A stretch of 64,000 nucleotides of DNA from Achromobacter spanius. Lineage in GTDB: Bacteria > Pseudomonadota > Gammaproteobacteria > Burkholderiales > Burkholderiaceae_B. The number at the start of each line of letters is the position of its first letter. Position 1 is the first letter of the stretch. Location of the stretch: NCBI RefSeq assembly GCF_029637605.1, contig NZ_CP121261.1, positions 6,262,001 to 6,326,000 of the forward strand. Direction: 5' to 3'. A model generated the notes under the pieces. It was not told the origin of the DNA, made no database searches, and saw nothing but the letters and a program-made list of their open reading frames with translations. Positions 8,738-17,401 of this stretch are shown here, in pieces. Made by a program: the position numbers and the translations under genes.

Positions 8738-9685
8738 GTGTCTCTTCCGCAACGCCTGGTCATCGCGACCCGCGCCAGCCGGCTTGCCCTTTGGCAAGCT
8801 GAGCATGTGCGTGACCGACTGCGCACGCTGTACCCAGCGTGCGCGGTTGAACTTCTTACCCTGACGACCCGAGGTGATCAGATCCTGGACCGAACCTTGT
8901 CCAAGGTCGGTGGCAAGGGTTTGTTCGTCAAGGAACTTGAAAACGCGTTGCTCGACGGACGCGCTGATCTGGCCGTGCACTCCTTGAAGGACGTGCCGGT
9001 GGATCTGCAAGCCCCGTTCGAGCTGTGCGCCATTCTTGATCGCGCGGATCCGCGCGATGCGCTCGTATCCAATCGCTATGCCAGCCTGGCCGATCTGCCA
9101 GCGGGCGCTGTCGTGGGTACGTCCAGCCTGCGTCGCGAATCTCAGATACGCGCGCGCTTTCCGGAACTGGTGGTCAAGCCGCTGCGCGGCAATCTGGACA
9201 CCCGCCTGGGCAAGCTGGATAAAGGCGAATACGACGCCATTGTGCTTGCCGCCGCCGGCCTGGAACGCCTGGGGCTGGGGGCGCGTATCCGCAGCCTGCT
9301 GGACCCCGCCGATAGCCTGCCGGCCGCGGGGCAGGGCGCGTTGGGCATCGAAATCCGCAACGACCGCGACGACATGCGCGCGTGGCTGGCGCCGCTGATC
9401 AGCGCGCCCACCACGTCGTGCGTGCTGGCCGAACGGGCAGTGTCGCGCAGGTTGGGCGGTTCCTGTCAGGTTCCGTTGGCGGCGTTTGCCCAGATTTCGG
9501 GCGACACGTTGTCGCTACGCGCGCTGGTGGCCTCGCCGGACGGCGTGCGCATGGTCCATACGGCCCACAGCGGCCCCGTGGCCGATGCTGAAACGCTGGG
9601 CGAAGCCGCCGCACAAGAGCTGCTGGATGCCGGCGCCGCCGCCATCCTCCAGGAACTGCTGCAAGCCGACCCACGGCCGGACTGA
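8738..9685 (+). CDS. hemC: Hydroxymethylbilane synthase (porphobilinogen deaminase)
   Basis: Joins four porphobilinogen units into hydroxymethylbilane in haem biosynthesis, in the cytoplasm. The 315-residue protein begins [18 protein letters not shown], carries the substrate-binding [18 protein letters not shown], and Cys243 in [13 protein letters not shown], the attachment site of the dipyrromethane cofactor. The start is GTG 8738; the ATG at 8728 is out of frame. It shares the A of TGATG with hemD, showing translational coupling, and heads the hemC-hemD-hemX-hemY block. Confidence 0.96.
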   Translation: MSLPQRLVIATRASRLALWQAEHVRDRLRTLYPACAVELLTLTTRGDQILDRTLSKVGGKGLFVKELENALLDGRADLAVHSLKDVPVDLQAPFELCAILDRADPRDALVSNRYASLADLPAGAVVGTSSLRRESQIRARFPELVVKPLRGNLDTRLGKLDKGEYDAIVLAAAGLERLGLGARIRSLLDPADSLPAAGQGALGIEIRNDRDDMRAWLAPLISAPTTSCVLAERAVSRRLGGSCQVPLAAFAQISGDTLSLRALVASPDGVRMVHTAHSGPVADAETLGEAAAQELLDAGAAAILQELLQADPRPD

Positions 9686-10485
9686 TGTCCAGCCCCGCCC
9701 GAGTCGCCGTTCTGACGCGGCCCGAGGGCCGCAACGAGGCGCTGGCCGGCCGTCTGACCGACGCCGGCTGGTCGGCCTGTATTCTGCCGGCGTTGGAAAT
9801 CCATACACTCGACGTTCCCGCTGCGCAGTTGCCGCGTCCGGCTGACTTTGATCTGGTCGTTTTCGTCAGCGGCAATGCGGCCAGGCAATACCTGCGGCAA
9901 CTTTCAGCCGGATACGGTGAAGGCGCGTGGCCCTCTGATGTCATGGCCGCCACGGTCGGCCCGGCCAGCGCGCAAGCGCTGCGTGAATCGGCCGCCTTTG
10001 GCGCGAATACAACAGTCCTGCATCCCGGCGACGATGCCCCCAGCCACGATTCCGAAGCCTTGTGGGACGTACTTTGTGGCCTGCCGGCCTTGCCGTCCCG
10101 CGTGCTGCTGGTGCGCGGCACACAGGGCCGTGACTGGCTGGGCGACAAGCTCCAGGCCCACGGGGTTGCCGTCACGCGCCACGCGGCCTATCTCAGGCGT
10201 CCGGTTGTGTGGGATGCCCAGGCGCTGGCGGCATTGCAGGGCTGGGCGGATGCGAGCGTTTGCGCCACGTGGCTCATCACCAGCGGCGAGGGCGCGGATG
10301 CCGTACGCGCGAACCTGGATGCGGCCGGCCTGGCGCCATGGTGGCGACAATGCCGTTTTGTGCTGACGCACCCCTCGCTTGCGCGGCGCGTCCTACCGGC
10401 CTGTCATGGCGCCGACGCGTCTGCAATGGTAAAAATCTGCTTGCCCAACGACGAGTCGATATTCCAGGCTTTTGTTGCTGCTTGA
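9685..10485 (+). CDS. hemD: Uroporphyrinogen-III synthase
   Basis: Cyclises hydroxymethylbilane with inversion of ring D. The 266-residue sequence is as divergent as is usual for HemD but shows the expected pattern: N-terminal VAVLTRPEGRNEALAGRL, the FVSGNAARQYL segment, LVRGTQGRDWLGDKL and a late LITSGEGADAV motif, giving two lobes. Its ATG overlaps the hemC stop codon (TGATG). Position between hemC and hemX strongly supports the call. Confidence 0.92.
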   Translation: MSSPARVAVLTRPEGRNEALAGRLTDAGWSACILPALEIHTLDVPAAQLPRPADFDLVVFVSGNAARQYLRQLSAGYGEGAWPSDVMAATVGPASAQALRESAAFGANTTVLHPGDDAPSHDSEALWDVLCGLPALPSRVLLVRGTQGRDWLGDKLQAHGVAVTRHAAYLRRPVVWDAQALAALQGWADASVCATWLITSGEGADAVRANLDAAGLAPWWRQCRFVLTHPSLARRVLPACHGADASAMVKICLPNDESIFQAFVAA

Positions 10486-10522
10486 TTCGTTGCATCGGAC
10501 TGACACCGAATACAATCGCGTC

Positions 10523-11716
10523 ATGACAGACAAGACTCCCGCTACCGATCCGGTCGTTCACTCGGCCGCCCCGGGCGCAAGCGCGCCCGCATCGGCCCCG
10601 GCCGATCCCGTCAAGGCCCGTCCGGCCAAGCGCGGCAATGGCTCATTGGTCACTGCCCTGATAATCGTCATCCTGCTTGCCGTCGGCCTGGGTTATGCGC
10701 TGTGGAAGCAACGCACCCAGTTTGTGTCCGCCGGACGCGAGGTTGCTACGCGTATCGACACGCTGACCGCTGACGTGGCGCAGGCACGCAAGGACACACG
10801 CGAAGCCCTGGCCCTGGCGCAGGCGCAAGCCGGCCGCGTGGGCGAGCTTGAAGACACCGTCCGCGAAACGCAAAGCCAATACAACGCGCTGCAACTGGCG
10901 TGGCAGAACTTCAACGACAGCGCCAGCGACGAACTGCTGGCCAACGACGTTGAGCGCCTTCTGACCATCGCCAACCAGCAATTGCGCCTGGCCGGCAACG
11001 TGTCCAACGCCATCGTTGCGCTGGAAACCGCGCAATCGCGCCTGGCGCGCGCCGACCGCCCGCGTTTCTCAAGCTTGCAGCAAGCCATCAACGGCGACCT
11101 GGACCGCTTGCGCGCGGTCTCCACCGTTGACATCCCCGCCCAATCCGCACGCATCGAACGCCTGGTGGCGCTGGTGGGCAAGGCGCCGTTGCTGGTGCCC
11201 GATGCCGTGGCGCCGGGCGTGGCCGCCGCTGGTGAAACCCAACCGGCTGTCGCGCCAGCGCCTGCCATTGATCCGCAAGCCGGCCTGCCTGCCGACGCGC
11301 CGTGGTGGCAGCGTTGGCGCGCGGAGGTCGTGTCGTGGCCTGGCCGTGCCGGGTCGGCACTGGCCCAGGAACTGGGCGGCTTGATCACCATCCAGCGCGT
11401 TGACGAACCCGCCGCGCTGCTGCTGTCGCCGGAACAGGCCGACCAGGTGCGCGGCACGCTGCGCCAGCGCCTCTTGACCGTGCAACTGGCCATGCTGATG
11501 CGTCAACCGGCCATCTGGAAGAGCGAGCTCGACAATGTCGGCGTGACCTTGTCCAAGTATTTCGACAGCCGCTCCCCCGACACCGTCGCCGCGCAAACGC
11601 TGGCACGCGAGTTGGCGCAGACCGACATCGCCGTGCGCATGCCCGAAGTGGCTGACAGCTTGAACGCCGTGGCCGCCTTGCGCGCCGCGGGTTTCAAGAC
11701 TAGCGAGCAGGACTGA
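10523..11716 (+). CDS. hemX: HemX-family membrane protein
   Basis: HemX proteins are often misnamed uroporphyrinogen-III C-methyltransferase; their role in haem synthesis is uncertain. This 397-residue protein has a Pro/Ala-rich cytoplasmic tail, one membrane anchor near residues 35-56 (SLVTALIIVILLAVGLGYAL), and a long periplasmic helical part with coiled-coil character (ATRIDTLTADVAQARKDTRE) and conserved WQNFNDSASDELLANDVERL. The start is ATG 10523; a TACAAT box at 10511-10516 ends six bases before it, so a leaderless transcript is possible. hemY follows after 5 bp. Confidence 0.88.
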   Translation: MTDKTPATDPVVHSAAPGASAPASAPADPVKARPAKRGNGSLVTALIIVILLAVGLGYALWKQRTQFVSAGREVATRIDTLTADVAQARKDTREALALAQAQAGRVGELEDTVRETQSQYNALQLAWQNFNDSASDELLANDVERLLTIANQQLRLAGNVSNAIVALETAQSRLARADRPRFSSLQQAINGDLDRLRAVSTVDIPAQSARIERLVALVGKAPLLVPDAVAPGVAAAGETQPAVAPAPAIDPQAGLPADAPWWQRWRAEVVSWPGRAGSALAQELGGLITIQRVDEPAALLLSPEQADQVRGTLRQRLLTVQLAMLMRQPAIWKSELDNVGVTLSKYFDSRSPDTVAAQTLARELAQTDIAVRMPEVADSLNAVAALRAAGFKTSEQD

Positions 11717-11721
11717 GCCTT

Positions 11722-13341
11722 ATGCGTACCTGGTTCTGGACACTGCTGCTCGCCGTCATCGCCGTCGCCCTGGCGGTGGTGCTGCGCTCGCATTCCGGCA
11801 ACGTGCTGTTGCTGGTTTGGCCTTGGCGCATCAACATGTCGCTCACGCTGGCGGTGCTGCTGGTCGTGGCGACCTTCATCGTGCTTTATGTGGGGCTGCG
11901 CCTGTTGGCCTGGCTGCTAGCCATTCCGGACCGCGTCCGCGTGTGGCGCGGCAAGCGTGCGCAGGCGCGCGATCATGAATTGCTGGAACGTGGCTGGATC
12001 GGCCTGCTCGAAGGCCGTTACGCCGGCGCCGAAAAAGACCTGACCAAGCTGCTCGACCAGACCAAGGTGCAGACGCGCCGTGTGCTGGCCGCCTTGTCCG
12101 CGGCACGCGCCGCGCACGCCTTGGGCGAGTTTGATCGCCGCGACCGCCTGCTGGCGACCGCGCAAGAGCAAGCCGGCGCGGACCCGGGCATGGTGGAAGC
12201 CACGGCAACGGTGTCGGCCGATATGCTGCTGGACCAAGGCCGCCCCGAACGTGCGCTGGCGGTGCTTGCTCCGTTGGCTGACGGCGGCGCCCGCCACCTT
12301 CACACAATGCGCCTGCTGCTGCGTGCACACACCGCGCTGCACCACCACGACCAGGTGTTCACCCTGGCTCGCGGCCTGGTGCGCCGCAACGCCCTGGCTC
12401 GCTCCGAAGCCGACGTCCTGATCGACGCTTCCGGCGCGGCGCGTTTGCGCGCGGCGGCCCATGGCGACGCCTGGCGCGCCATCTGGAAAGACCTGAAAGC
12501 CGAAGAACGCCTGCTGCCCGACATCGCCTTGTCTGGCGCGGCCGCGTTTGACGCCGCCGGCGAGGCCAACGAAGCGGCGCGCGTGCTGGAAGCCGCCATT
12601 GCCGTCAAGTTCAACCCGACCTTGGTGGCGGCGTACGCTCGCTGCGAATCAGACCAGGTGTCGCGCCGCCTGGCCAAGGCCGAGACGTGGCTGCAGCAGC
12701 GCCCGACCGATCCGGATCTGCTCACCGCGTTGGGCATGCTCTGCCTGAACGGCCAACTGTGGGGCCAGGCCGAGCGCTATCTATTGCGTAGCCTGAGCCG
12801 GCGCAGCGACGCGCAGACGCATGCCTTGCTGGGCAGCCTCTACGACCGTCTGGACCGGCCTGCCGACGCCATGCGCCACTGGCGCCTGGCAACCGCCGCC
12901 AGCATGGCGCTGCCGGTGTTGGCGGCCGATGCCGCCTTGCCCGCCGCGGATACCGGTTCCGACCCGTATCATCTGGACGCCGAAGGCGGCTATGCGGTGG
13001 GCATGTCGGACTCGGACAGCGATGCAAGCGTATCCGGCGATTATCCGCCGCTGCCGCCGGCGGTGGCGGCCTCGGCCGCTGACTACGTGCTGGACCCGGA
13101 CGCCCGCGTCAGCCGTGACCAGCGTGACCGCGCGCTGGCGCCCGAAGACGCGCCGCTGGCCGGCGGCACGTCCGACATCGACGAGTACTTCGACAGCGCC
13201 CCGATTCCGGCGGCGGCTTTCGATGACCCCGTGCCCACGTATTCGCAGGCGCCCGCCGCCAACCCGAAGCCCACGCCCGCCCCGGCGTCGGCTCCGGTGC
13301 CGGCGACCAAGCCGCCGTTCAAGGACGACGGCTCGCTTTGA
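11722..13341 (+). CDS. hemY: HemY-like TPR membrane protein with long C-terminal tail
   Basis: An inner-membrane protein of the proteobacterial HemY family (not protoporphyrinogen oxidase) found beside hemCDX. Two hydrophobic helices open the protein (residues 3-22 and about 39-61), followed by VRVWRGKRAQARDHELLERG and helical TPR-like repeats to about residue 420. At 539 residues it is far longer than the roughly 400 of E. coli HemY: the last 115 or so residues form an acidic, then Pro/Ala-rich disordered tail (DSDSDASVSGDYPPLPPA to the PAPASAPVPATKPP region). This part has no recognisable domain. Confidence 0.88.
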   Translation: MRTWFWTLLLAVIAVALAVVLRSHSGNVLLLVWPWRINMSLTLAVLLVVATFIVLYVGLRLLAWLLAIPDRVRVWRGKRAQARDHELLERGWIGLLEGRYAGAEKDLTKLLDQTKVQTRRVLAALSAARAAHALGEFDRRDRLLATAQEQAGADPGMVEATATVSADMLLDQGRPERALAVLAPLADGGARHLHTMRLLLRAHTALHHHDQVFTLARGLVRRNALARSEADVLIDASGAARLRAAAHGDAWRAIWKDLKAEERLLPDIALSGAAAFDAAGEANEAARVLEAAIAVKFNPTLVAAYARCESDQVSRRLAKAETWLQQRPTDPDLLTALGMLCLNGQLWGQAERYLLRSLSRRSDAQTHALLGSLYDRLDRPADAMRHWRLATAASMALPVLAADAALPAADTGSDPYHLDAEGGYAVGMSDSDSDASVSGDYPPLPPAVAASAADYVLDPDARVSRDQRDRALAPEDAPLAGGTSDIDEYFDSAPIPAAAFDDPVPTYSQAPAANPKPTPAPASAPVPATKPPFKDDGSL

Positions 13342-13373
13342 ACATTTCTTCAGACAAACAACAAGGTTGAATC

Positions 13374-13904
13374 ATGAGTCTTGATCGCGTCTCCCCTGGC
13401 AAGAAGCTGCCGGAAGACTTCAACGTCATCATCGAAATCCCCATGAACGCCGACCCGGTCAAGTACGAGGTCGACAAGGACACGGGCGCGATTTTCGTTG
13501 ACCGCTTCATGCTGACCGCCATGCACTACCCGTGCAACTACGGCTACATCCCGCAAACCCTGTCGGAAGACGGCGACCCCGCCGACGTGCTGGTTCTGAC
13601 CCCGTTCCCCATCCAGATCGGCGCGGTCGTGCGCTGCCGCGCCATCGGCGTGCTGGAAATGGACGATGAGTCGGGCGGCGACGCCAAGCTGTTGGCCGTG
13701 CCGATCGAAAAGCTGTACCCCCCGTACCGCAACATCAAGTCGTACGAAGACCTGCCGACCGAAGACGTCGCTCGCATCCAGCACTTTTTCGAGCACTACA
13801 AAGATCTCGAAAAGGGCAAGTGGGTCAAGGTCAAGGGTTGGAAGGGCGTGGACGCCGCGCACGAAGAAATCGTGAACAGCGTCGAACGCTACAACAAGGC
13901 CTGA
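13374..13904 (+). CDS. ppa: Inorganic pyrophosphatase
   Basis: A soluble family I pyrophosphatase that hydrolyses pyrophosphate and pulls biosynthetic reactions forward. Its 176 residues match E. coli Ppa. Active-site features include the N-terminal [17 protein letters not shown], the tyrosine/aspartate segment [20 protein letters not shown] with the D-G-D-P-x-D-V signature, and [11 protein letters not shown]. It is convergent with the IclR gene; the two stop codons abut (TGA then TCA) inside the palindrome GCCTGATCAGGC at 13899-13910. Confidence 0.97.
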   Translation: MSLDRVSPGKKLPEDFNVIIEIPMNADPVKYEVDKDTGAIFVDRFMLTAMHYPCNYGYIPQTLSEDGDPADVLVLTPFPIQIGAVVRCRAIGVLEMDDESGGDAKLLAVPIEKLYPPYRNIKSYEDLPTEDVARIQHFFEHYKDLEKGKWVKVKGWKGVDAAHEEIVNSVERYNKA

Positions 13905-14741
13905 TCAGGCTTTGGACCGCGCCGGTGCTGCACCGGCGGGGGCCTTGAGGCGGCGCGGCCGCGACGGCATGATGCCGATCGCCGCCGCGCCGTTGCTTTG
14001 TGGGGCTTGCAGGTTCTGCGATACCTCGGCCGCCGCCACCTGGATGCGCGCCTGCAATATCTCCAGGCGCTGCGGCGTCGTATGCGCCTGGGCGGCGATG
14101 AACACCAGACTGCCCACCACTTTTTGCTCGGGGCTGAAAATGGCCGCGCCGATCCCCATCAGGCCGCGGTCGACCTCACCGTGCGACACGCACACGCCCG
14201 CTGTGCGCAGCCGCTTCAGGTTGGCGCGGAATTCATCCCAGTCTTCGCCCAGGCCGGCCTCGCGGATTTCGGCCGCGTGCCACAGCATCAGGTTGCGCAA
14301 CTGGTAGGGCGGCAGGTTCGCCAGAATGGGCTTGGCCGTCGCGCCCCGGAACATGGGGAAGGGCCGGCCGCGCGCGTAGCTGGATTCAATGGAGTTGTCG
14401 GTCCAGTAGCGGTCCACGCACATGACCTTGTCGCCGTAATAGCTGCACAGCATCAGGTTGGCGTGCAGTTCGTCGCCCGTGGCGCGCATGACGTCGCGCG
14501 CGGCGCGCATCAAGGGATCGTGCTGGCGCAGATGGCGATCCAGTTCAATGATGCGCGATCCCAGCACATACGCGCCGCCCGCCGTGGGTGCCAGCAGCCC
14601 GCTTTCGGTCAACGACTTCAGATACCGATACGCCGTGGCGCGCGAACAATCCAGATGCGCCATGACGTCCTCCTGGAACGCGGCGGTGGTGTCGTCGCGA
14701 AAAAGGTCGAGTATGGACAGCATGCGATCGGGGGTGCTCAT
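13905..14741 (-). CDS. IclR-family transcriptional regulator
   Basis: A 278-residue regulator with an N-terminal winged helix (MLSILDLF, then VMAHLDCSRATAYRYLKSL around residues 26-44) and an IclR effector domain containing SYYGDKVMCVDRY, GATAKPILANLPPYQ and a GIGAAIFSPEQKVVGSL-type C-terminal sheet. The last 25 residues are basic and Ala/Pro-rich. It is the last gene of a leftward set (cupin, binding protein, SDR, iclR) and probably controls that set and the divergent transporter genes in response to the transported compound. The ligand is unknown. Confidence 0.88.
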   Translation of the reverse strand: MSTPDRMLSILDLFRDDTTAAFQEDVMAHLDCSRATAYRYLKSLTESGLLAPTAGGAYVLGSRIIELDRHLRQHDPLMRAARDVMRATGDELHANLMLCSYYGDKVMCVDRYWTDNSIESSYARGRPFPMFRGATAKPILANLPPYQLRNLMLWHAAEIREAGLGEDWDEFRANLKRLRTAGVCVSHGEVDRGLMGIGAAIFSPEQKVVGSLVFIAAQAHTTPQRLEILQARIQVAAAEVSQNLQAPQSNGAAAIGIMPSRPRRLKAPAGAAPARSKA

Positions 14742-14756
14742 TGCTTCGGGACGTGC

Positions 14757-15518
14757 CTAGTGAATGTGGAAGCCGCCGTTGACGTCGACCACGATGCCGG
14801 TTGAATACGAGGACAGGTCCGAGGCCAGGAAGAGTATGGCTTGCGCCACTTCGGCGGGTGAGCCGAAACGTTGCAGCGGAATGCCCTGTTTGAGTTCTTG
14901 TTCCCAATTTTCGCCGAATTTTCCCAGCGTCATGTCGGTTTCGATAATGCCCGGCGCCACGCAGTTGGCTCGCACGCCACGCGGGCCCAATTCGCGCGCG
15001 AGCGCTTTGGTGAAACTGATGACGCCGCCCTTGGACGCCGCGTAGTGGGACCCGCCCAGCAGCCCGCCGCCGCGCAAGGCGGCGGTGGACCCCAGGTTGA
15101 CGATGGCAGGTTGCCGTGTGCTTTCCAGCAGCGCGGGCAGGGCGGCATGCGTGATGTTGTAGGTGCCGGTCAGGTTGACGTCGACCATGCGTCGAAATTC
15201 CTCTTCGGGCAAATCCCAGATGCGCGTGGCGGCGACGATGCCGGCATTGTTGACCAGCACGTCGATGCCGCCCAGGGCCGCGTTGGCCAGTTCCATCGCG
15301 GCCTTGCACGAGACGCCGCGCGAGACGTCGCAGTGCAGGTTGACGCGGCGATCGGTCAGCGCGCTGGCGCCGCCTTCGGGGTAGGCGTAGTCCAGCACCG
15401 CGACGCTCGCGCCTTGCGCAAGAAACAGGTCGACCACCGCCGCGCCAATGCCACGGGGGTTGGCGCCCCCCGTGACCACGGCGCGCTTGCCGGCCAAGAG
15501 CGACAGCGCGCCGTCCAT
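14757..15518 (-). CDS. SDR-family dehydrogenase/reductase
   Basis: A 253-residue short-chain dehydrogenase, NAD(P)-dependent. The catalytic residues are visible: Ser in VNLGSTAALRGG and the YxxxK of HYAASKGGVISF; NNAG is present (VLVNNAGIVAA) and the C-terminus has VAPGIIETDMT. The cofactor loop is unusual: TGGANPRGIG has five residues between TG and GIG, where classical SDRs have three. ATG 15518 overlaps the stop codon of the upstream binding-protein gene (TGATG). It is probably a catabolic enzyme acting on the imported substrate or a product of it. Confidence 0.85.
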   Translation of the reverse strand: MDGALSLLAGKRAVVTGGANPRGIGAAVVDLFLAQGASVAVLDYAYPEGGASALTDRRVNLHCDVSRGVSCKAAMELANAALGGIDVLVNNAGIVAATRIWDLPEEEFRRMVDVNLTGTYNITHAALPALLESTRQPAIVNLGSTAALRGGGLLGGSHYAASKGGVISFTKALARELGPRGVRANCVAPGIIETDMTLGKFGENWEQELKQGIPLQRFGSPAEVAQAILFLASDLSSYSTGIVVDVNGGFHIH

Positions 15519-16729
15519 CACGACTTCACCAGCGAGCAGCCGCCTTCCTTGAGCGGGCGGAACGCCTGTTCGGCCGGAATCTTGCGTACCAGCTTGTAGT
15601 AGTCCCAATCGCGCTTGGACTCCGACGGCTTCTTGACCTGGAACAGGTACAGGTCACGCATGATGCGCCCGTCTTCACGGATGCGTCCGTTCTCGGTCAT
15701 GAAGTCATTGATGGGCGTCTCGTGCATTTTCTTCAGCACGGGTTCCGACGCATCCGAGCCAGCGGCCTTGATGGCGTTCAGGTAGTGCATTGTGGCGCTG
15801 TAGTTGCTGGCCTGCACCATCGACGGCATGCGGCCCGTGCGCTTGAAGTAGCGTTCGGACCACTGGCGCGCCTTGTCGTCCTGGTCCCAATAGAAGGGTT
15901 CCACCAGGTTCAGGCCCTGCGCATATTCCAGCCCCACGCTGCGCACGTCGACGATGCTCATGAAGAGCGCGGCCACCCGCTGCTTGCTGCCCATGATGCC
16001 GAATTCGAACGCTTGCTTGATGCTGTTGATGGTGTCGCCGCTGCCGTTGGCCAGGCCGATGACCTGCGCTTTCGATGCCTGCGCCTGCAACAGGAAGGAT
16101 GAGAAGTCCGAGCTGGCGATGGGGTGGCGCACGCTGCCCACCACTTGCCCGCCCTTGGCCTTCACCACGGCCATGGCGTCGCGTTCCAGAGAATGGCCGA
16201 AGGCGTAGTCGGAAGTGATGAAGAACCAGCTCTTGCCGCCGTCCTCGATCACGCCATTGGCCACGCCGGTCGCGTAGGCATAGGTGTCGTAAGTCCAGTG
16301 CATGCCGTTGGGCGAACACGCCTTGCCCGTCAGATCGGCCGAGCCCGCGCTGGTGAAGATCACCACGCGCTTCATCTGGCGGGTCAGGTCCTGCACGGCC
16401 AGGGCGATGGCCGAGTTGGGCACGTCCAGGATCAGGTCCACCTTGTCGTTCTCGTACCAGCGGCGAGCGACCGACACCCCGATGTCCACCTTGTTCTGAT
16501 GGTCTGCCGAGATCACTTCGATGGGCTTGCCCAGTACGGTGCCGCCGAAATCTTCAACTGCCATCTTCACGGCCTCGACGCCGAACTTGCCGGACAGGTC
16601 CGCCATCATGCCGGACTGGTCGCCCAGCACGCCGATCTTCACGACATCGTCCGATACCTGCGCCATGGCGGGCACGGACAGGGCGCCCAACACGCAGGCG
16701 GCAAGGCTGTTCTTGAAACGGGTCTTCAT
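15518..16729 (-). CDS. ABC transporter substrate-binding protein, Liv (HAAT) type
   Basis: A 403-residue periplasmic binding protein of the branched-chain-amino-acid type (type 1 periplasmic fold). A signal peptide of about 23 residues ends in VPAMA-Q. The mature part begins VSDDVVKIGVLGDQSGMMAD, typical of the family, and has two lobes. Members of this family bind amino acids, amides, urea or aromatic acids, so the ligand cannot be told. It is the only binding protein near the Liv-type ATPases and fused permease at 18192-21547, on the other side of the divergent promoter, and is almost surely their partner. Confidence 0.9.
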   Translation of the reverse strand: MKTRFKNSLAACVLGALSVPAMAQVSDDVVKIGVLGDQSGMMADLSGKFGVEAVKMAVEDFGGTVLGKPIEVISADHQNKVDIGVSVARRWYENDKVDLILDVPNSAIALAVQDLTRQMKRVVIFTSAGSADLTGKACSPNGMHWTYDTYAYATGVANGVIEDGGKSWFFITSDYAFGHSLERDAMAVVKAKGGQVVGSVRHPIASSDFSSFLLQAQASKAQVIGLANGSGDTINSIKQAFEFGIMGSKQRVAALFMSIVDVRSVGLEYAQGLNLVEPFYWDQDDKARQWSERYFKRTGRMPSMVQASNYSATMHYLNAIKAAGSDASEPVLKKMHETPINDFMTENGRIREDGRIMRDLYLFQVKKPSESKRDWDYYKLVRKIPAEQAFRPLKEGGCSLVKS

Positions 16730-16828
16730 GGGGTGTCTCCTTGGGGGCTAGTTCTTTTGCGCGCCACCCTGTGCCGGGCGGTCATGCGGGTTAGTGCAGG
16801 GTCTTGCAGGGTTGAAAAGCCGGTTGGC

Positions 16829-17227
16829 CTATTCCAGCGTCTGGCCGGCGTAGGCGTCGATGAACAGATTGGGCTTCAGGAAAAAGCTGAGCACCAGCGC
16901 GCCATTGGGCGCGCGCGCCACGTGCTGGTTGCCGCGCGGACGCCAGACGTAGTCGCCCGCGCAGACCTCGCCTTCGGCGTCCACGATGGAGCCTTCCAGC
17001 ACATAGGTTTGTTCCACTTCCACATGCTCATGCAGCGGCAGTTCGGTGCCGGGCTGCCAACGGAACAGGGCGGTCAGCAGGCCGCTTTCCTTGTCCTGCA
17101 TCAGCACCTTCATGTCGATGCCTTCCACCTGCGTGGGCTTCCAGGGCAGCTCGGCCACTTTCAGAAAGCGCGATGCCAGGGGCGGCAGCGCATTGGCGGC
17201 GGGGCAGCCGGGGGTTTCGAGGGCCAT
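16829..17227 (-). CDS. Cupin-domain protein (ChrR-like)
   Basis: A 132-residue single-domain cupin. The first metal-binding motif is LPLHEHVEVEQTYVLEG near residues 64-80 and the second motif is GDYVWRPRGNQHVA. It resembles the anti-sigma ChrR cupin lobe and acetylacetone-cleaving-type cupins; it may be a small dioxygenase, isomerase or sensor. An AGGAG ribosome-binding site precedes ATG 17227. It is the first gene of the leftward arm of the transport/catabolic cluster, 99 bp before the binding-protein gene. Confidence 0.8.
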   Translation of the reverse strand: MALETPGCPAANALPPLASRFLKVAELPWKPTQVEGIDMKVLMQDKESGLLTALFRWQPGTELPLHEHVEVEQTYVLEGSIVDAEGEVCAGDYVWRPRGNQHVARAPNGALVLSFFLKPNLFIDAYAGQTLE

Positions 17228-17265
17228 GATTGTCTCCTAGCCAGTACTCGTTATCGAAGATAAAG

Positions 17266-17276
17266 CAAGAATCTTG
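17266..17276. promoter_or_regulatory. Candidate operator palindrome in the divergent gap
   Basis: CAAGAATCTTG, a perfect 5+1+5 palindrome flanked by AT-rich sequence, lies just upstream of the rightward promoter in the cupin/SDR gap. It is a candidate site for the cluster's IclR regulator. No consensus was matched. Confidence 0.35.
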
Positions 17277-17279
17277 TTA

Positions 17280-17308
17280 TTGAGCGTTTAAAAATAGTCG
17301 CGTATATT
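17280..17308 (+). promoter_or_regulatory. Sigma70 promoter of the rightward transport operon
   Basis: TTGAGC (17280-17285), a 17-bp spacer and TATATT (17303-17308). This is among the best promoter matches in the window and lies about 95 bp before the SDR start codon, next to the operator-like palindrome. Confidence 0.55.
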
Positions 17309-17401
17309 GAGATTGATGTCAACTTTGTTTTTGCAGCCGGAAAGCAAGGACGACACAGGCCGGACCTAGAGATTCGGTGCGTATAAAACAAGGAGACAAG
17401 C

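Noticed and set aside
16730..16828. Separate promoter or small gene between cupin and binding-protein genes
   Set aside because: The 99-bp gap shows a ribosome-binding site region but no clear promoter boxes or ORF.
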